IMG/VR virus record: IMGVR_UViG_3300025880_003256
Span: 1 to 43,997 of that record
Reading direction: 5' to 3' (one strand)
DNA length: 43,997 nt
From: a virus
Shown here: piece after piece, positions 1-6,516 of the stretch
Layout: each line of letters starts with the position of its first letter
Numbering within the stretch: position 1 is the first letter of the stretch
Notes under the pieces: model-generated
Databases searched by the model: none
Told to the model about the DNA's origin: nothing
The model's input: only the letters and a program-made list of their open reading frames with translations
Translations under genes and position numbers: made by a program

Positions 1-279
1 TTAAAAGATATTAAATTTCATTTATTAGGTTGTTCAATACCACAAGAATTTGGTTGGTATGATGATCAAGACTTTGTTAAAAGAATTGAATCAATTGATA
101 CTTCAAATCCTATAATGGCAGCTTTGGATGGAACACGATATAGTAGTAATGGTATGAATTACAAACCAAATGCTAACATGAATGATTTTTTTGATATTAA
201 ATTTGAAGATATTAAATACGAAGATATTATTTATAATACAACTAAATTTAGAGAAATTAATAATTTAAAAACCAAATAG
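1..279 (+). CDS. DpdA-like 7-deazaguanine DNA transglycosylase, C-terminal part
   Basis: The reading frame is open from the first base and ends at a TAG, so only the last 92 residues are present. They begin with a FHLLGCSIPQEF stretch and continue with IDTSNP. In the TGT/DpdA barrel family a strand carrying HLLG is followed by an acidic/SN-containing segment near the substrate site, and phage DpdA proteins have an HLLGC...SIDTSNP-type pattern. DpdA exchanges guanine in DNA for a 7-deazaguanine such as preQ0. The match is from memory of the family and only the C-terminus is visible. The support that matters most is context: queC, queD, queE and folE follow within 5 kb on the same strand. Alternative: another TGT-like phage protein of unknown substrate. 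Confidence 0.62.
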   Translation, partial: LKDIKFHLLGCSIPQEFGWYDDQDFVKRIESIDTSNPIMAALDGTRYSSNGMNYKPNANMNDFFDIKFEDIKYEDIIYNTTKFREINNLKTK

Positions 280-281
280 TT

Positions 282-488
282 ATGATGTCACTTTACGATT
301 ACCAAGGCCACCCAGATAAAGATGGAACAGGTCTAAAAGTTAATGCTTATGCACAACTTAAAAAACAACCTTATAAAAAAAGGTTATTAGAATTTAATAA
401 TACAGAAGTATTTTTATATACTAAAGAATTTTTAGATGAATATTTTGAAATAGCAAAAATTTTTGATACAGAACTTATAGTAGAATAA
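282..488 (+). CDS. hypothetical protein (68 aa)
   Basis: Short ORF starting 2 nt after the DpdA-like stop, with two adjacent ATG codons (282 and 285). The product is soluble, with a Lys/Tyr-rich middle and an acidic C-terminal helix. I do not recognise a family. The tight packing between genes on the same strand supports it as a real gene. Confidence 0.6.
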   Translation: MMSLYDYQGHPDKDGTGLKVNAYAQLKKQPYKKRLLEFNNTEVFLYTKEFLDEYFEIAKIFDTELIVE

Positions 489-489
489 T

Positions 490-687
490 ATGGCAAAGTT
501 AACAAGGAATGTAAATTATTGTAATTACAGATGGGAAGAATATATACTAACAGAAGAAGAATTAGCAAAATGGAAAACAGGTGATGAAGATCTCCAACAA
601 GAGATTATAGATGATGCTGATTGGGATCTGGTAAGAGATAAACCGATTGATGATTACGGTGATGTAGAATTTAAAGAAGAAGATTAA
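490..687 (+). CDS. hypothetical acidic protein (65 aa)
   Basis: Small ORF one nucleotide after the preceding stop. The product is strongly acidic in its second half (many Asp/Glu, ending KEED), with Trp/Tyr-rich patches near the N-terminus. No family recognised. It sits in a run of three tiny genes between the DpdA-like gene and queC. Confidence 0.6.
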   Translation: MAKLTRNVNYCNYRWEEYILTEEELAKWKTGDEDLQQEIIDDADWDLVRDKPIDDYGDVEFKEED

Positions 688-688
688 T

Positions 689-874
689 ATGGCAGAATTT
701 ATAAGACATGCATTAGGACTTTGTGGAGAGCACTATCATCCAAATTTATGGACACTTCTTATAGGAGGGGTTGGATTTTCTACTCTCTTTTCGTATGTTC
801 GATCATATATAAAATGTAAATTTAATCAAGCGTTAGCCTATACGCGTAATACCTGGCAAATATTAAATAAATAA
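689..874 (+). CDS. small membrane protein (61 aa)
   Basis: Starts one nucleotide after the preceding stop. The N-terminal FIRHALGLCGEHYHPN segment is followed by one hydrophobic stretch (about residues 20-37, LWTLLIGGVGFSTLF) and a basic tail, so it is probably a single-pass inner-membrane protein. I recall similar HALGLCGEH.HPN proteins in T4-like marine phages, function unknown. Confidence 0.6.
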   Translation: MAEFIRHALGLCGEHYHPNLWTLLIGGVGFSTLFSYVRSYIKCKFNQALAYTRNTWQILNK

Positions 875-877
875 ATT

Positions 878-1666
878 ATGGCACATTGTGTAGTAAGTTT
901 AAGTGGTGGAATGGATAGCAGCACCCTATTGTTAAGAGCTATCGAGAAGTATGATACAGTAACAGGTATCTCATTTGACTATGGTCAAAAACATAGAGTT
1001 GAACTTGAAAGAGCTCAACAATTAATTGATTACCTTGCAAGTAAAGGTCACAAAGTAAATTATCGTCAAATCAAATTAGATGGGTTAGTAGATTTACTAG
1101 ATTCAGCTTTGGTTTCAGGTGGAGATGATGTACCAGAGGGACATTACGAACAAGATAATATGAAAGAAACAGTTGTTCCTAATAGAAACAAAATGTTTGC
1201 TTCAATTACACAAGCAGTAGCATTATCAATAGCAAATCGAACAGAAGATGTTTGTGATATTGCTTTAGGCATTCACGCTGGTGATCATGCTGTTTATCCT
1301 GATTGTAGACAAGAATTTAGAGATGCAGATGATGCAGCTTTTAGAATCGGAAATTGGGATGCTGATAGAGTAGGTTACTTTACACCTTATTTAGATACTG
1401 ATAAGTTTGGTATTCTACAAGATGGAGAAAAATTATGTGAAAAACTAAAAATTGATTTTGATGAAGTTTATAAAAGAACAAATACTTCTTATAAGCCTTA
1501 TCCTTCGGGAAATAGTGATTATAAGTCTGCTTCTTCTGTCGAGAGGATTGAGGCTTTTATTGCTTTGGGGAGAAAAGATCCTGTACAATATGAGGATGAG
1601 ACTGGAGAAGTTGATTACGAGGTAGCAAAATCTCATGTTAAAAAAGTTCTTGCTGAATACGTATAA
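878..1666 (+). CDS. queC: QueC-like 7-cyano-7-deazaguanine (preQ0) synthase
   Basis: QueC turns 7-carboxy-7-deazaguanine plus ammonia and ATP into preQ0 in the cytoplasm. The 262-residue product has the N-type ATP-pyrophosphatase P-loop SGGMDSS at residues 9-15, the DYGQKH segment near 34-39, VPNRN at 100-104 and GIHAGDH at 131-137, all typical of QueC; the length is slightly above the usual 220-240. The oddity is the C-terminal zinc site. Where the family has a Cys-Tyr followed by CGxCxxC, this protein has Ser204-Tyr and then Asp214, Ser217 and Ser220, so all four expected cysteine ligands are missing while the following Arg and Phe are kept. The ATP-binding half looks intact. The fold and pathway call is secure; whether it is active without zinc is not. 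Confidence 0.9.
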   Translation: MAHCVVSLSGGMDSSTLLLRAIEKYDTVTGISFDYGQKHRVELERAQQLIDYLASKGHKVNYRQIKLDGLVDLLDSALVSGGDDVPEGHYEQDNMKETVVPNRNKMFASITQAVALSIANRTEDVCDIALGIHAGDHAVYPDCRQEFRDADDAAFRIGNWDADRVGYFTPYLDTDKFGILQDGEKLCEKLKIDFDEVYKRTNTSYKPYPSGNSDYKSASSVERIEAFIALGRKDPVQYEDETGEVDYEVAKSHVKKVLAEYV

Positions 1667-1694
1667 TTACAAATAAATTTTTAAATTAAAAGTA

Positions 1695-1832
1695 ATGAAT
1701 GCAACACAAAACGGCAATACTCAGTTAAATTCTGAAAGAAATAACTTAAATAAAAGAGTTGATAATTTTAGATTACTAAGTAAAACTAAAAAGGTACAAT
1801 GGGATAGTATGAGAAGACATCGTACTATTTAA
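1695..1832 (+). CDS. hypothetical protein (45 aa)
   Basis: Short ORF between queC and the tRNA gene, ATG preceded by an A-rich stretch (aaaagta). The product is polar and basic, rich in Asn, Gln, Arg and Lys, ending RRHRTI. No family recognised. It stops 6 nt before the tRNA. Confidence 0.5.
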   Translation: MNATQNGNTQLNSERNNLNKRVDNFRLLSKTKKVQWDSMRRHRTI

Positions 1833-1838
1833 AGGACT

Positions 1839-1911
1839 TGTCTCATGGTGTAACTGGTAACACGTCTGTTTTTGGTACAGAAGAGTCTAGGTTCGAAACC
1901 TAGTGAGACAA
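1839..1911 (+). tRNA. tRNA-Gln (anticodon UUG)
   Basis: A complete 73-nt cloverleaf can be drawn. The acceptor stem pairs TGTCTCA (1839-1845) with TGAGACA (1904-1910). The D stem is GTG/CAC. The anticodon stem pairs TCTGT (1865-1869) with ACAGA (1877-1881), around a loop with anticodon TTG at 1872-1874. The T stem pairs CTAGG with CCTAG around TTCGAAA. The discriminator is A1911 and CCA is not encoded. It reads CAA, a common codon in this AT-rich phage. Although it lies in a queuosine-type gene cluster, a UUG anticodon is not a substrate for queuosine (which needs GUN), so the cluster does not act on this tRNA. Confidence 0.93.
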
Positions 1912-1921
1912 CTAAAATTAT

Positions 1922-2164
1922 ATGAAAAAGTTTTTAATTTTTTTATTAATATGGATTAGTCAAAATCTAGCTATACCATTTTGGGTTGTAGGACATATTC
2001 ATCTTTCAATTCATAACTTTCATGATTTAGTAGAAATAGGTTCTTCTATTGGAATGAATTTAATAGTATTAATAGGTTTTATAATAGATTTTAAAAAAAC
2101 AAATAGTTATGAAAAAACAAGAGTTACCCGATGCCAGAAAACACCAACAAATCAGCTTCATTAA
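1922..2164 (+). CDS. small membrane protein (80 aa)
   Basis: Begins 10 nt after the tRNA. Two hydrophobic segments are visible (about residues 4-24 and 43-57) separated by a His-rich loop, then a basic polar tail. It overlaps the next small gene by 56 nt, so the tail may not be conserved. No family recognised. Confidence 0.5.
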   Translation: MKKFLIFLLIWISQNLAIPFWVVGHIHLSIHNFHDLVEIGSSIGMNLIVLIGFIIDFKKTNSYEKTRVTRCQKTPTNQLH

Positions 2165-2273
2165 ATCAGGAATTCGTATTTTAGGGTATGGAGCTTTATG
2201 GTATAGTTTGGATATTGCAGTTATTTTACTTATATTGAGTGAAGTAGTAGGAATAGGAGAAGAGTTAGTATAA
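2109..2273 (+). CDS. small membrane protein (54 aa)
   Basis: ORF in another frame overlapping the end of the preceding one. It has a polar basic N-terminus (KKQELPDARKHQQ), then a hydrophobic segment from about residue 22 to 46 and a short acidic end. It fills the space before the thioredoxin gene. No family recognised. Confidence 0.5.
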   Translation: MKKQELPDARKHQQISFIKSGIRILGYGALWYSLDIAVILLILSEVVGIGEELV

Positions 2274-2289
2274 TAATTAAAAATTAAAT

Positions 2290-2532
2290 ATGAGTAAAAT
2301 TTATTATTTTAGTGCACCTTGGTGTGGTCCATGCAAAATGTTAGGACCTGTAATGGATAAAAGTGGGTTACCATTCCAAAAAATTAATGTAGATAGTGAT
2401 TCAACTTTATCCGCTAAATATGGAATTAGAAATGTTCCTACTTTAGTAAAAGTAGATGCTAGTGGAAATGAAATTAGTAGGTTAGTAGGTAATAATCCTT
2501 TAGATAAAATTAAAAATTGGTATAATGGGTAA
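2290..2532 (+). CDS. thioredoxin-like protein
   Basis: An 80-residue thioredoxin fold protein with the redox motif WCGPC at residues 11-15 and the cis-Pro loop NVPTLV near residue 55. It is shorter than host thioredoxins (about 105), a size common for phage thioredoxins/glutaredoxins. Likely role: reductant for ribonucleotide reductase or other phage enzymes. It overlaps the start of queD by 8 nt, so the two are probably translated together. Confidence 0.88.
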   Translation: MSKIYYFSAPWCGPCKMLGPVMDKSGLPFQKINVDSDSTLSAKYGIRNVPTLVKVDASGNEISRLVGNNPLDKIKNWYNG

Positions 2533-2989
2533 ATTTCAATCAACAAAAGTATTTGACGGATTCAGTACAGTGTTTCGTCAATGGAAAGCAGAAGATACAC
2601 ATTGTAGATTTATTCATGGATATGGGGTTTCATTTAAAATTTGGTTTGAAGGAGAATTAGACGAAAGGAATTGGGTCTGGGATTTTGGAGGAATGAAGAG
2701 AGCAAAAGGTACTATTGACGGTATGTCTCCAAAAGCATGGATGGATTTTATGTTTGACCATACTATGATTGTAGCCGAAGATGATCCTCATGCAAAAGCT
2801 TTCGCCCAGATGCATGAAGCCGGAGTAGCACAAGTAAGATTTATACCTGCTACTGGTTCTGAAAAATTTGCTGAATATGTATACGATAAAGTAAACCAAT
2901 TTATTTTTCCTGAAACTGATGGAAGAGTAAAAGTTGTAAAAGTAGAATTTAGAGAACATGGGAAAAATAGTGCTATTTACATCCCCTAA
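2525..2989 (+). CDS. queD: QueD-like 6-carboxy-tetrahydropterin synthase
   Basis: QueD converts dihydroneopterin triphosphate (the FolE product) into 6-carboxy-tetrahydropterin. The 154-residue product matches the QueD/PTPS family: Cys27 followed by IHGYG (His31), a WDFGGMK segment (family: DF..LK), Phe-Asp78-His79 (family LDH) and a C-terminal Glu in VEFREHG. Cys27 and His31 fall at the same numbers as in E. coli QueD. Two expected zinc ligands are absent: the His of the family's AAHRL motif is replaced within FSTVFRQW, and HGH has become HGY (Tyr33). This could be a family variant with a different metal site or altered chemistry. Placement directly before queE supports the pathway role. Confidence 0.8.
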   Translation: MGKFQSTKVFDGFSTVFRQWKAEDTHCRFIHGYGVSFKIWFEGELDERNWVWDFGGMKRAKGTIDGMSPKAWMDFMFDHTMIVAEDDPHAKAFAQMHEAGVAQVRFIPATGSEKFAEYVYDKVNQFIFPETDGRVKVVKVEFREHGKNSAIYIP

Positions 2990-3027
2990 ATGATTATAGT
3001 GAATAAAAAACCACTTAAAAAAATTAT

Positions 3028-3816
3028 ATGGAACATAAAAAATTAAAACGTATTGAGGATTACGATAAAAACCTCCCAATTGTAGAAATATATACAGCAG
3101 TACAATCAGAAGGATCTAGAGCAGGATACCCTACAGTTGTAATAAGAACTACAGGATGTACTCATAGATGTTATTTCGGTGAAGGAGGTTGGTGTGATAG
3201 TTGGTACACAAGTATCCACCCAGAAAAAGGACATTTTAATTTTAAAGATATTATTGCAATGTATGAGAAAAATCCTCATATAAAAGAAATGATGTTAACT
3301 GGAGGATCTCCAACTATGCATCCAGCTTTAGTAAATGAATTAACACATTTTGCACATGAAAACAATATATTCATTACTATTGAAACTGAGGGATCTCATT
3401 TTCTTCCTACCGATTATCCTATTAATTTACTTAGTATTAGTCCCAAGTTTAGTAACTCTGTCCCCGTTGTTGGTGTTGAAACACCTCAGGGAGCAATTAC
3501 CGACGAGAGAATGGTAAAACGTCATAATAAGTTTAGACTTAATTATGATGCAATAAAACAATCAATATCATACCATTCAGATTACCATATTAAACCCGTA
3601 TGGGACGGAAAAGATCAAGATGCTTTGGCTGAAATTATGGATTGTATAAAAACCTTGGATGTTAAATCTGAAAAAGTATGGTTTATGCCTGCAGGAGATT
3701 CTAGAGAAGCGTTATTTAAATCTTACCCTGTTTTATTTGATTGGGTTAGAGATAATGGTTATAGGATGACTTGGAGGCCTCATATTATAGCATTTGAAGA
3801 TCAAAGAGAAGTATAG
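3028..3816 (+). CDS. queE: QueE-like 7-carboxy-7-deazaguanine synthase (radical SAM)
   Basis: QueE is the radical-SAM enzyme making 7-carboxy-7-deazaguanine from the QueD product. The 262-residue protein shows the QueE N-terminal pattern EIYTAVQSEG...G.P..VIRTTGC, then cysteines at 44, 48 and 56, giving CX3CX7C instead of CX3CX2C. A glycine-rich TGGSP motif at 91-95 replaces the usual GGEP, and IETEGS (near 118) and SISPK (near 136) are typical. Length and order fit QueE well. The 5-residue longer spacing between the second and third cluster cysteines is unusual (other QueE proteins have variant spacings too). The next small gene starts inside its stop codon. Confidence 0.88.
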   Translation: MEHKKLKRIEDYDKNLPIVEIYTAVQSEGSRAGYPTVVIRTTGCTHRCYFGEGGWCDSWYTSIHPEKGHFNFKDIIAMYEKNPHIKEMMLTGGSPTMHPALVNELTHFAHENNIFITIETEGSHFLPTDYPINLLSISPKFSNSVPVVGVETPQGAITDERMVKRHNKFRLNYDAIKQSISYHSDYHIKPVWDGKDQDALAEIMDCIKTLDVKSEKVWFMPAGDSREALFKSYPVLFDWVRDNGYRMTWRPHIIAFEDQREV

Positions 3817-3950
3817 TGGATAAGCAAGAAGCCTTTCGTATATTAGAAGAAATAGAAGAAAAAGTAAATGTCTGTTGTGCCATAACAATGGAACCAGATG
3901 AAGTATTAATATTAATAGATAAACTAAAACAACAAATTAATGAAATTTAA
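3816..3950 (+). CDS. hypothetical protein (44 aa), GTG start
   Basis: The GTG start shares its first base with the queE stop (taGTG) and the ORF overlaps the following oxygenase gene by 11 nt. The product is a short amphipathic, Glu/Lys-rich protein with a CC pair in the middle, predicted mostly helical. The overlaps on both sides and the open frame argue for a real gene; no family recognised. A TTCGTATATT-like string at 3835-3844 lies inside this coding frame. Confidence 0.5.
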   Translation: MDKQEAFRILEEIEEKVNVCCAITMEPDEVLILIDKLKQQINEI

Positions 3951-4563
3951 AGACACCATTGGGGTATTTCCAAATGCTTTTACATTAAAAGAATGTAATG
4001 AAATTAAAAATTTATTTGATAAAAAAATAGATTTAAAAGAGGCCGTAGCTGGATATTCTAGCTCTGGTCAAGACAACAAAATGAAAAAATCAACTGATTA
4101 TAATTTATATAATGACACTTCACATGAGGGTATAACTCTTAGAGATAAAATTATTTCTAGGTTTAATGATACTTTAAGTGATAAGTATTTAAGCAAATTC
4201 CCTCATAATAGTGAATTTTCTCATGGTAGTATTATAGAGGGCAAATGTCATTACCCAGCTTTAAACTTACAAAAGTATGATAAAAGTGTAGGACATTATA
4301 ATGCTTGGCATTGTGAAAAAGATCATTTTGGAACAGCTCCAAGGCAATTTGTTTTCATTTTATATTTAAATGATGTTCCAAAAGGAGGAGAAACTCAATT
4401 TTTATTTAAGGAAGAAGGTTCACAAGATTATTTTAGTGTAAAACCTGAAGTAGGTAAAATGATTATACACCCAGCAAGTTGGCCTTATATTCATAAAGGG
4501 GCTATGCCTATAAGTAATGATAAATATATTGCTACAACTTGGTTACAATATGGGGATTGGTAA
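3940..4563 (+). CDS. 2-oxoglutarate/Fe(II) oxygenase, prolyl-4-hydroxylase-like
   Basis: A 207-residue protein with a double-stranded beta-helix oxygenase signature: AWHCEKD near residue 125 (metal-binding H-x-D/E), then FILYLNDVPKGGETQF, and a second His in PYIHKGA near residue 186, with KYIATTWLQY at the end where P4H enzymes bind 2-oxoglutarate through a basic residue. Such enzymes hydroxylate proteins or bases. It lies between queE and folE, so action on the modified base or on a phage protein are both possible; the sequence does not decide. Confidence 0.78.
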   Translation: MKFKDTIGVFPNAFTLKECNEIKNLFDKKIDLKEAVAGYSSSGQDNKMKKSTDYNLYNDTSHEGITLRDKIISRFNDTLSDKYLSKFPHNSEFSHGSIIEGKCHYPALNLQKYDKSVGHYNAWHCEKDHFGTAPRQFVFILYLNDVPKGGETQFLFKEEGSQDYFSVKPEVGKMIIHPASWPYIHKGAMPISNDKYIATTWLQYGDW

Positions 4564-4590
4564 AAAATAAAGTTATAAAAAATAAGTTAT

Positions 4591-5289
4591 ATGTCAGAAA
4601 ATAAACGTAGAAAAATACATGAAGAATTAGAAGTAGTAAAAGTAGGCTATGCAAATGGTGTTGCTGAAGGGTTTCCCTTCACTAACATAGAAAAAAAAGC
4701 AATGATTGATAACGCCGAAGAAGCTTACGGTAAATTTTTAGATGCTTTAAAATGTGATTGGAGAGAAGATCCCAATTCAATGGAAACACCTCGTCGTGTA
4801 GCTAAAGCTTATGTAAATGATCTATGGGCTGGTAGGTACACAGCAATGTCTCCTATAACATCCTTTCCTTCGGATGGGTATGATGGAATCGTTATTGAAA
4901 GAAACATCCCTCTTACCTCAATGTGTTCACACCACCACCAAACAATTGGGGGTGTAGTACACATTGGTTATATTGCAGGAGAAGGTGGTCAAGTAATTGG
5001 ATTATCTAAATTAAATAGAATTGTAGAATTATTTGGTCGTAGAGGAGCAATACAAGAACAATTAACATCAGCTATCCATAATGCCGTAAATAAAATTACA
5101 GAAGGTAATAAAGGTGTTATTGTTACTATAGTTGGAACACATAATTGTGTTAGTTGTAGAGGAGTAAAACATCAAGGAGCAGCAATGGTTACAACTAAAG
5201 CATCAGGTGTATTTAAAGATAATACCAATTTAGCTCGTAAAGAGTTTTTTGATAGTTTAAAAATAAATAACGGAGGACATAATATATAA
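4591..5289 (+). CDS. folE: GTP cyclohydrolase I
   Basis: FolE opens GTP to dihydroneopterin triphosphate, the first step towards preQ0 (and folate). The 232-residue protein shows the family core: METPRRVAKAY near 64, zinc ligands Cys112 and His115 in MCSHHH, GLSKLNRIVELFGRR at 137-151, QEQLT, then H184-N-Cys186 and CRGVKHQGA. The E of the usual CEHH is Ser here; otherwise the active site looks complete. It closes the four-enzyme preQ0 set with queC, queD and queE. Confidence 0.95.
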   Translation: MSENKRRKIHEELEVVKVGYANGVAEGFPFTNIEKKAMIDNAEEAYGKFLDALKCDWREDPNSMETPRRVAKAYVNDLWAGRYTAMSPITSFPSDGYDGIVIERNIPLTSMCSHHHQTIGGVVHIGYIAGEGGQVIGLSKLNRIVELFGRRGAIQEQLTSAIHNAVNKITEGNKGVIVTIVGTHNCVSCRGVKHQGAAMVTTKASGVFKDNTNLARKEFFDSLKINNGGHNI

Positions 5290-5293
5290 AAAT

Positions 5294-5689
5294 ATGGCAT
5301 TAACAGTTAATAATAAAATGTTTGTTAGTTGGGCTGATATTGAAGATTTAGTTCAAGAGTTATGGAAAAAAGTAGTGATAGGTTCAATGCCTGTTAATTC
5401 AATACATGGTTTAAAAAGAGGAGGTTATATTCCTGCAGTAATGTTATCCCATCAATTAAGTTTACCTTATTCTGAAATAATATATCCTGATACTTTAGTA
5501 GTAGATGATATATGTGATTCAGGTGAAACATTAAAAAATGCACCTGGGGTATATCATGCTGTATTACATTATAAACCTCATACATCATGTGTAATTCCTA
5601 CTATTTGGGCTAAAGAAGTAGGGGATGATTGGATTGTATATCCATGGGAAAAGAATGATAGTAGAGCTATACAAGATTATAAACTATAG
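5294..5689 (+). CDS. phosphoribosyltransferase (type I, purine-type)
   Basis: The 131-residue product has the PRPP-binding motif LVVDDICDSGET at about 68-79, an upstream GLKRGGYIPA loop typical of purine PRTases (xanthine/hypoxanthine-guanine type), and a WIVYPWE end as in Gpt-like enzymes. It would join a purine base to PRPP. It starts 4 nt after folE, so it may raise guanylate/GTP supply for the FolE pathway; that link is inference from position. Substrate is not predictable here. Confidence 0.8.
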   Translation: MALTVNNKMFVSWADIEDLVQELWKKVVIGSMPVNSIHGLKRGGYIPAVMLSHQLSLPYSEIIYPDTLVVDDICDSGETLKNAPGVYHAVLHYKPHTSCVIPTIWAKEVGDDWIVYPWEKNDSRAIQDYKL

Positions 5690-5709
5690 CTTGTCTTCCC
5701 CAAAATAAA

Positions 5710-5719
5710 TTCGTATATT
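5710..5719 (+). promoter_or_regulatory. TTCGTATATT promoter-like motif
   Basis: Exact copy of the recurring 10-bp motif, in the short gap after the phosphoribosyltransferase gene and 25 nt before the next ATG. Read as a phage-specific promoter element because exact copies fall in intergenic gaps before genes. Confidence 0.65.
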
Positions 5720-5744
5720 AAAATAAATAAATAAATAATAAAAA

Positions 5745-5912
5745 ATGACAAAACAAGAAATTTTTGAGATTATTGAAGAAAACTTCAATATCTTATCAGC
5801 AGAAAATAGTGGGACTACTAAAGCAAGTCAAGCACGAGCTAGAAAAGCAGCACAAGCTATTAAAAGAGTAATTACAGACTATAAAAAGGCATCAGTTGCC
5901 GAAAGTAAATAG
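5745..5912 (+). CDS. small Hc1-like histone-like protein (55 aa)
   Basis: A short basic helical protein. The stretch TTKASQARARKAAQAIKR followed by VITDYKK resembles the GTRARKALQEIKKLA core of the 55-60-residue Hc1-type histone-like proteins that many Bacteroidetes encode. Such proteins bind DNA non-specifically. The N-terminal half (EIFEIIEENFNIL) also fits the acidic amphipathic first helix of that family. It has its own TTCGTATATT motif upstream. The match is by pattern only; a generic basic phage protein is the alternative. Confidence 0.6.
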   Translation: MTKQEIFEIIEENFNILSAENSGTTKASQARARKAAQAIKRVITDYKKASVAESK

Positions 5913-5920
5913 TTAAAATA

Positions 5921-6460
5921 ATGAGTAAACAATTAGAATTATTCAACAAATCCGACGTGCCTTTTGTTAATGAAGTAGAAATATTTAATAGCACGTTCGG
6001 AAAACCAAATAATTATGAACCGACAATACCAGAAAAAAAGGAATGGGAGTTCGTATATGACTTTGTACTTGAAGAATTGGAAGAATATAGACAGGCTTGC
6101 GAAAACGGAGACATCGTGGAAGTTTTGGATGCTTTGTGTGATATTGCTTATGTTTCCCTTGGGAACGGTACTATGTTACATGGCCTTAAAGATAAGATAT
6201 GGCCCGCGTATCAAGAAGTACAAGGTAGTAATATGTCGAAGTCTTGTAGCACTAAAGAGGAAGCCATGGAAACTGTCACCCTCCGCTCTAAAGAACAAAA
6301 TGAGTCATGTCACTTTGAACAGGTCAAAGATAGATTCGTAGTATACAGAACGCGTGATCGAAAAGTAATGAAATCAATTAATTACTATAGACCTGACTTA
6401 TTTCAATTCTTTACAAATGAAGAGTTAGCTAAAAATAAAGTAGCAGAAACCATTATTTAA
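5921..6460 (+). CDS. MazG/HisE-like NTP pyrophosphohydrolase
   Basis: A 179-residue protein with an all-alpha NTP-pyrophosphatase core: FVYDFVLEELEEYRQA then GDIVEVLDALCDIAYV (about residues 45-82), the E-x3-E...E-x2-D metal-binding pattern of MazG and phosphoribosyl-ATP pyrophosphatase-like enzymes. These hydrolyse nucleoside triphosphates and may shape the nucleotide pool. The C-terminal third (from about 110) is an added domain I do not recognise. Residues 4-8 are QLELF, close to the bacterial sliding-clamp binding consensus QL[SD]LF. A terminator-like hairpin follows. Confidence 0.72.
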   Translation: MSKQLELFNKSDVPFVNEVEIFNSTFGKPNNYEPTIPEKKEWEFVYDFVLEELEEYRQACENGDIVEVLDALCDIAYVSLGNGTMLHGLKDKIWPAYQEVQGSNMSKSCSTKEEAMETVTLRSKEQNESCHFEQVKDRFVVYRTRDRKVMKSINYYRPDLFQFFTNEELAKNKVAETII

Positions 6461-6465
6461 AACTT

Positions 6466-6484
6466 AGGCTCCTGTAAGGAGCCT
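6466..6484 (+). terminator. terminator-like hairpin before DNA polymerase gene
   Basis: AGGCTCC (6466-6472) pairs with GGAGCCT (6478-6484) around a 5-nt loop, followed by a short T run that merges with a promoter-like motif. Confidence 0.65.
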
Positions 6485-6493
6485 TTGTATATT
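6484..6493 (+). promoter_or_regulatory. TTTGTATATT promoter-like motif (one mismatch)
   Basis: Variant of the TTCGTATATT motif directly on the 3' side of the hairpin and 23 nt before the polymerase ATG. Confidence 0.55.
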
Positions 6494-6516
6494 TAAGTTA
6501 AATAAAAGTTATATAA

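Noticed and set aside
1839-1911. tRNA as target of the queuosine-type genes
   Set aside because: The anticodon is UUG (Gln). Queuosine is placed at G34 of GUN anticodons, so this tRNA is not a substrate.
3835-3844. TTCGTATATT copy after queE
   Set aside because: It falls inside the 44-aa ORF and about 100 nt before the next start, with no gap or hairpin. Probably chance, though it shows that the motif can occur in coding DNA.
6015-6341. 108-codon frame overlapping the MazG-like gene
   Set aside because: Entirely inside a gene with clear family motifs in another frame; shadow.
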